NCBI GenBank assembly: GCA_031552995.1
Contig: JAVBMB010000049.1
Span: forward strand, 1 to 13,655
DNA: 13,655 nt
Source: JAVBMB01 sp031552995
Lineage (GTDB): Bacteria; Bacillota; Clostridia; Oscillospirales; Butyricicoccaceae
Direction: 5' to 3'
Under the pieces are notes generated by a model that had not been told where the DNA came from, made no database searches, and saw nothing but the letters and a program-made list of their open reading frames with translations. Shown in pieces: positions 12,825-13,655 of this stretch. Every line of letters starts with the position of its first letter. Positions within the stretch are counted from its first letter, which is position 1. The translations under genes were made by a program, and so were the position numbers.

Positions 12825-13655
12825 ATGAGCAACCTAATTACCAGCGTAAACGCGTTGGAAGCCGCAATCCGCGGTGCACTTGGCAGTGCCGCGGCTGTTT
12901 CGGATGCCGTGATATTCGCGCTGCGGTTTTTGTTTCCGCCGCTGGCCATACTGATTTTCATCCGCTGCCTGCTGCCGATGATGAGCGGCGGCAGAAAAAG
13001 CCGCCCGTGGGCGTTCCTCTCGCTGCCAAACGGAATAAACCTGCCGCTGTTTCACTGGGAAAACTCTGTCGGACGCGGAAAAGAATGTGATGTCTCCGCC
13101 GACTTTCAGGGGCTGGAGCGTATACATGCCGTCATAATTAAGCGTCGGGACGAGTGGCATATTTCCGACCTAGGCGTGCCCGGCAGGGTGAAAGTCAACG
13201 GCGAAGTGCGCGAGGGTAAAACAAGCGTCAGGATAGGCGACCTTATTGAGATGGGCGACGTTGACATGGTGCTTCTTCCCGCCGTCGTCGCCCCAGACCT
13301 GGATGAAAAACACGGCCGGCTGCAGCGGATTGCCGCACTTGGCCGCGGCATGAGAACCGATACGACACTTGTGCTGATACTTTGCTTCCAGCTTCTCGGC
13401 GTCGTGCAGAACTCGTTCGAGCGCGGAGGGGAGTTCAGCATCATTGTTCCAATGGTGTTTACACTGTACTTTTTACTCCAGACACTATATGCGCTGTTCG
13501 CGCGCAAGCTGGGCAGGGTTTATGTCGAGCCGGAGCTTCTTGCGTTTTTCCTGTGCGGCATCGGCATGTTCGTCGTCGCCGCCGTCAATCCTATGACGAT
13601 GTTTAAGCAGTTCGCCGCAATATTGCTGGGCATTGCGCTTTTTGTGACTCTTACA
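12825..13655 (+). CDS. FHA-domain FtsW/RodA/SpoVE-type membrane protein (3' end outside window)
   Basis: The frame is open for 277 codons to the window edge with no stop. ATG 12825 has GGAG (12814-12817) at 7-nt spacing, 27 bp after the helicase stop. Residues about 26-50 form a membrane helix. Residues about 75-152 form a forkhead-associated domain with VGRGKECDV (Gly83-Arg84), ERIHAVI (98-104), WHISDLG, KVNGE (Asn125-Gly126) and IGDLIEMGD. From about 178 hydrophobic helices begin (178-197, 204-226, 237-255, 262 onward). The stretch KLGRVYVEPELLAFFLCGIG and the following VAAVNPMTMFKQFAAILLGI resemble the opening of clostridial FHA-FtsW/RodA/SpoVE fusions, which are peptidoglycan polymerases linked to Ser/Thr-kinase signalling. 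The FtsW assignment rests on the first helices only, because the catalytic part is beyond the window. The FHA serine normally in SRxH is Glu98 here. Confidence 0.78.
   Translation, partial: MSNLITSVNALEAAIRGALGSAAAVSDAVIFALRFLFPPLAILIFIRCLLPMMSGGRKSRPWAFLSLPNGINLPLFHWENSVGRGKECDVSADFQGLERIHAVIIKRRDEWHISDLGVPGRVKVNGEVREGKTSVRIGDLIEMGDVDMVLLPAVVAPDLDEKHGRLQRIAALGRGMRTDTTLVLILCFQLLGVVQNSFERGGEFSIIVPMVFTLYFLLQTLYALFARKLGRVYVEPELLAFFLCGIGMFVVAAVNPMTMFKQFAAILLGIALFVTLT

Noticed and set aside
1..13655. CRISPR arrays, tRNA or rRNA genes, insertion sequences, phage genes
   Set aside because: I saw no regularly spaced repeats, cloverleaf-like sequence, transposase or integrase motifs, or target-site duplications, apart from the single 20-bp direct repeat near 4600-4720.

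Overview
The window looks like a chromosomal segment from a fairly G+C-rich member of the Firmicutes, class Clostridia (Oscillospirales-like is my best guess). This is inferred from gene families, not from a marker gene. The pointers are strong AGGAGG-type ribosome sites, consensus sigma-A promoters, a PD-(D/E)XK plus Fe-S helicase fusion of a type I associate with Clostridia, an FHA-FtsW/RodA/SpoVE fusion, and a YfhO/GT2/GtrA glycosylation set. I see no tRNA, rRNA, CRISPR array, transposase or phage gene.

Layout. (1) Positions 1-4609, plus strand: the distal end of a peptide-transport operon. Two OppD/OppF-type ABC ATPases overlap by 8 bp, followed by a C45-family Ntn hydrolase/acyltransferase (1-bp overlap) and a class-C-beta-lactamase-like serine hydrolase with a TTG start. 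The binding protein and permeases should lie upstream of the window. Neither enzyme has a signal peptide, so both probably act in the cytoplasm on what the transporter imports. A perfect 17-bp hairpin closes the unit. (2) Positions 4786-5608: a monocistronic gene for an unrecognised three-helix membrane protein, with its own strong promoter and a long hairpin at the convergent junction. (3) Positions 9909 down to 5656, minus strand: an operon of YfhO-family GT-C membrane protein, GtrB/CsbB-like polyprenyl-phosphate glycosyltransferase and GtrA-family flippase, with 8-bp and 4-bp gene overlaps. A perfect-consensus promoter (TTGACA, 17 bp, TATAAT) drives it. Together these form a complete route for adding sugars to a polymer or protein outside the membrane. 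(4) Positions 9911-13655, plus strand: a divergent unit of a COG2426-type small membrane export protein, a large nuclease-helicase fusion, and the first 277 codons of an FHA-domain FtsW/RodA/SpoVE-type protein that runs off the window.

The most interesting points are the transporter/C45/serine-hydrolase operon as a possible import-and-hydrolyse pathway for acylated peptides or beta-lactam-like compounds, the complete three-gene glycosylation cassette with its acidic YfhO tail, the back-to-back overlapping promoters at 9881-9916, the FHA-FtsW fusion whose phosphothreonine-contacting serine is replaced by glutamate, and a 20-bp near-duplicate of the hydrolase gene's 3' end lying beyond its terminator.
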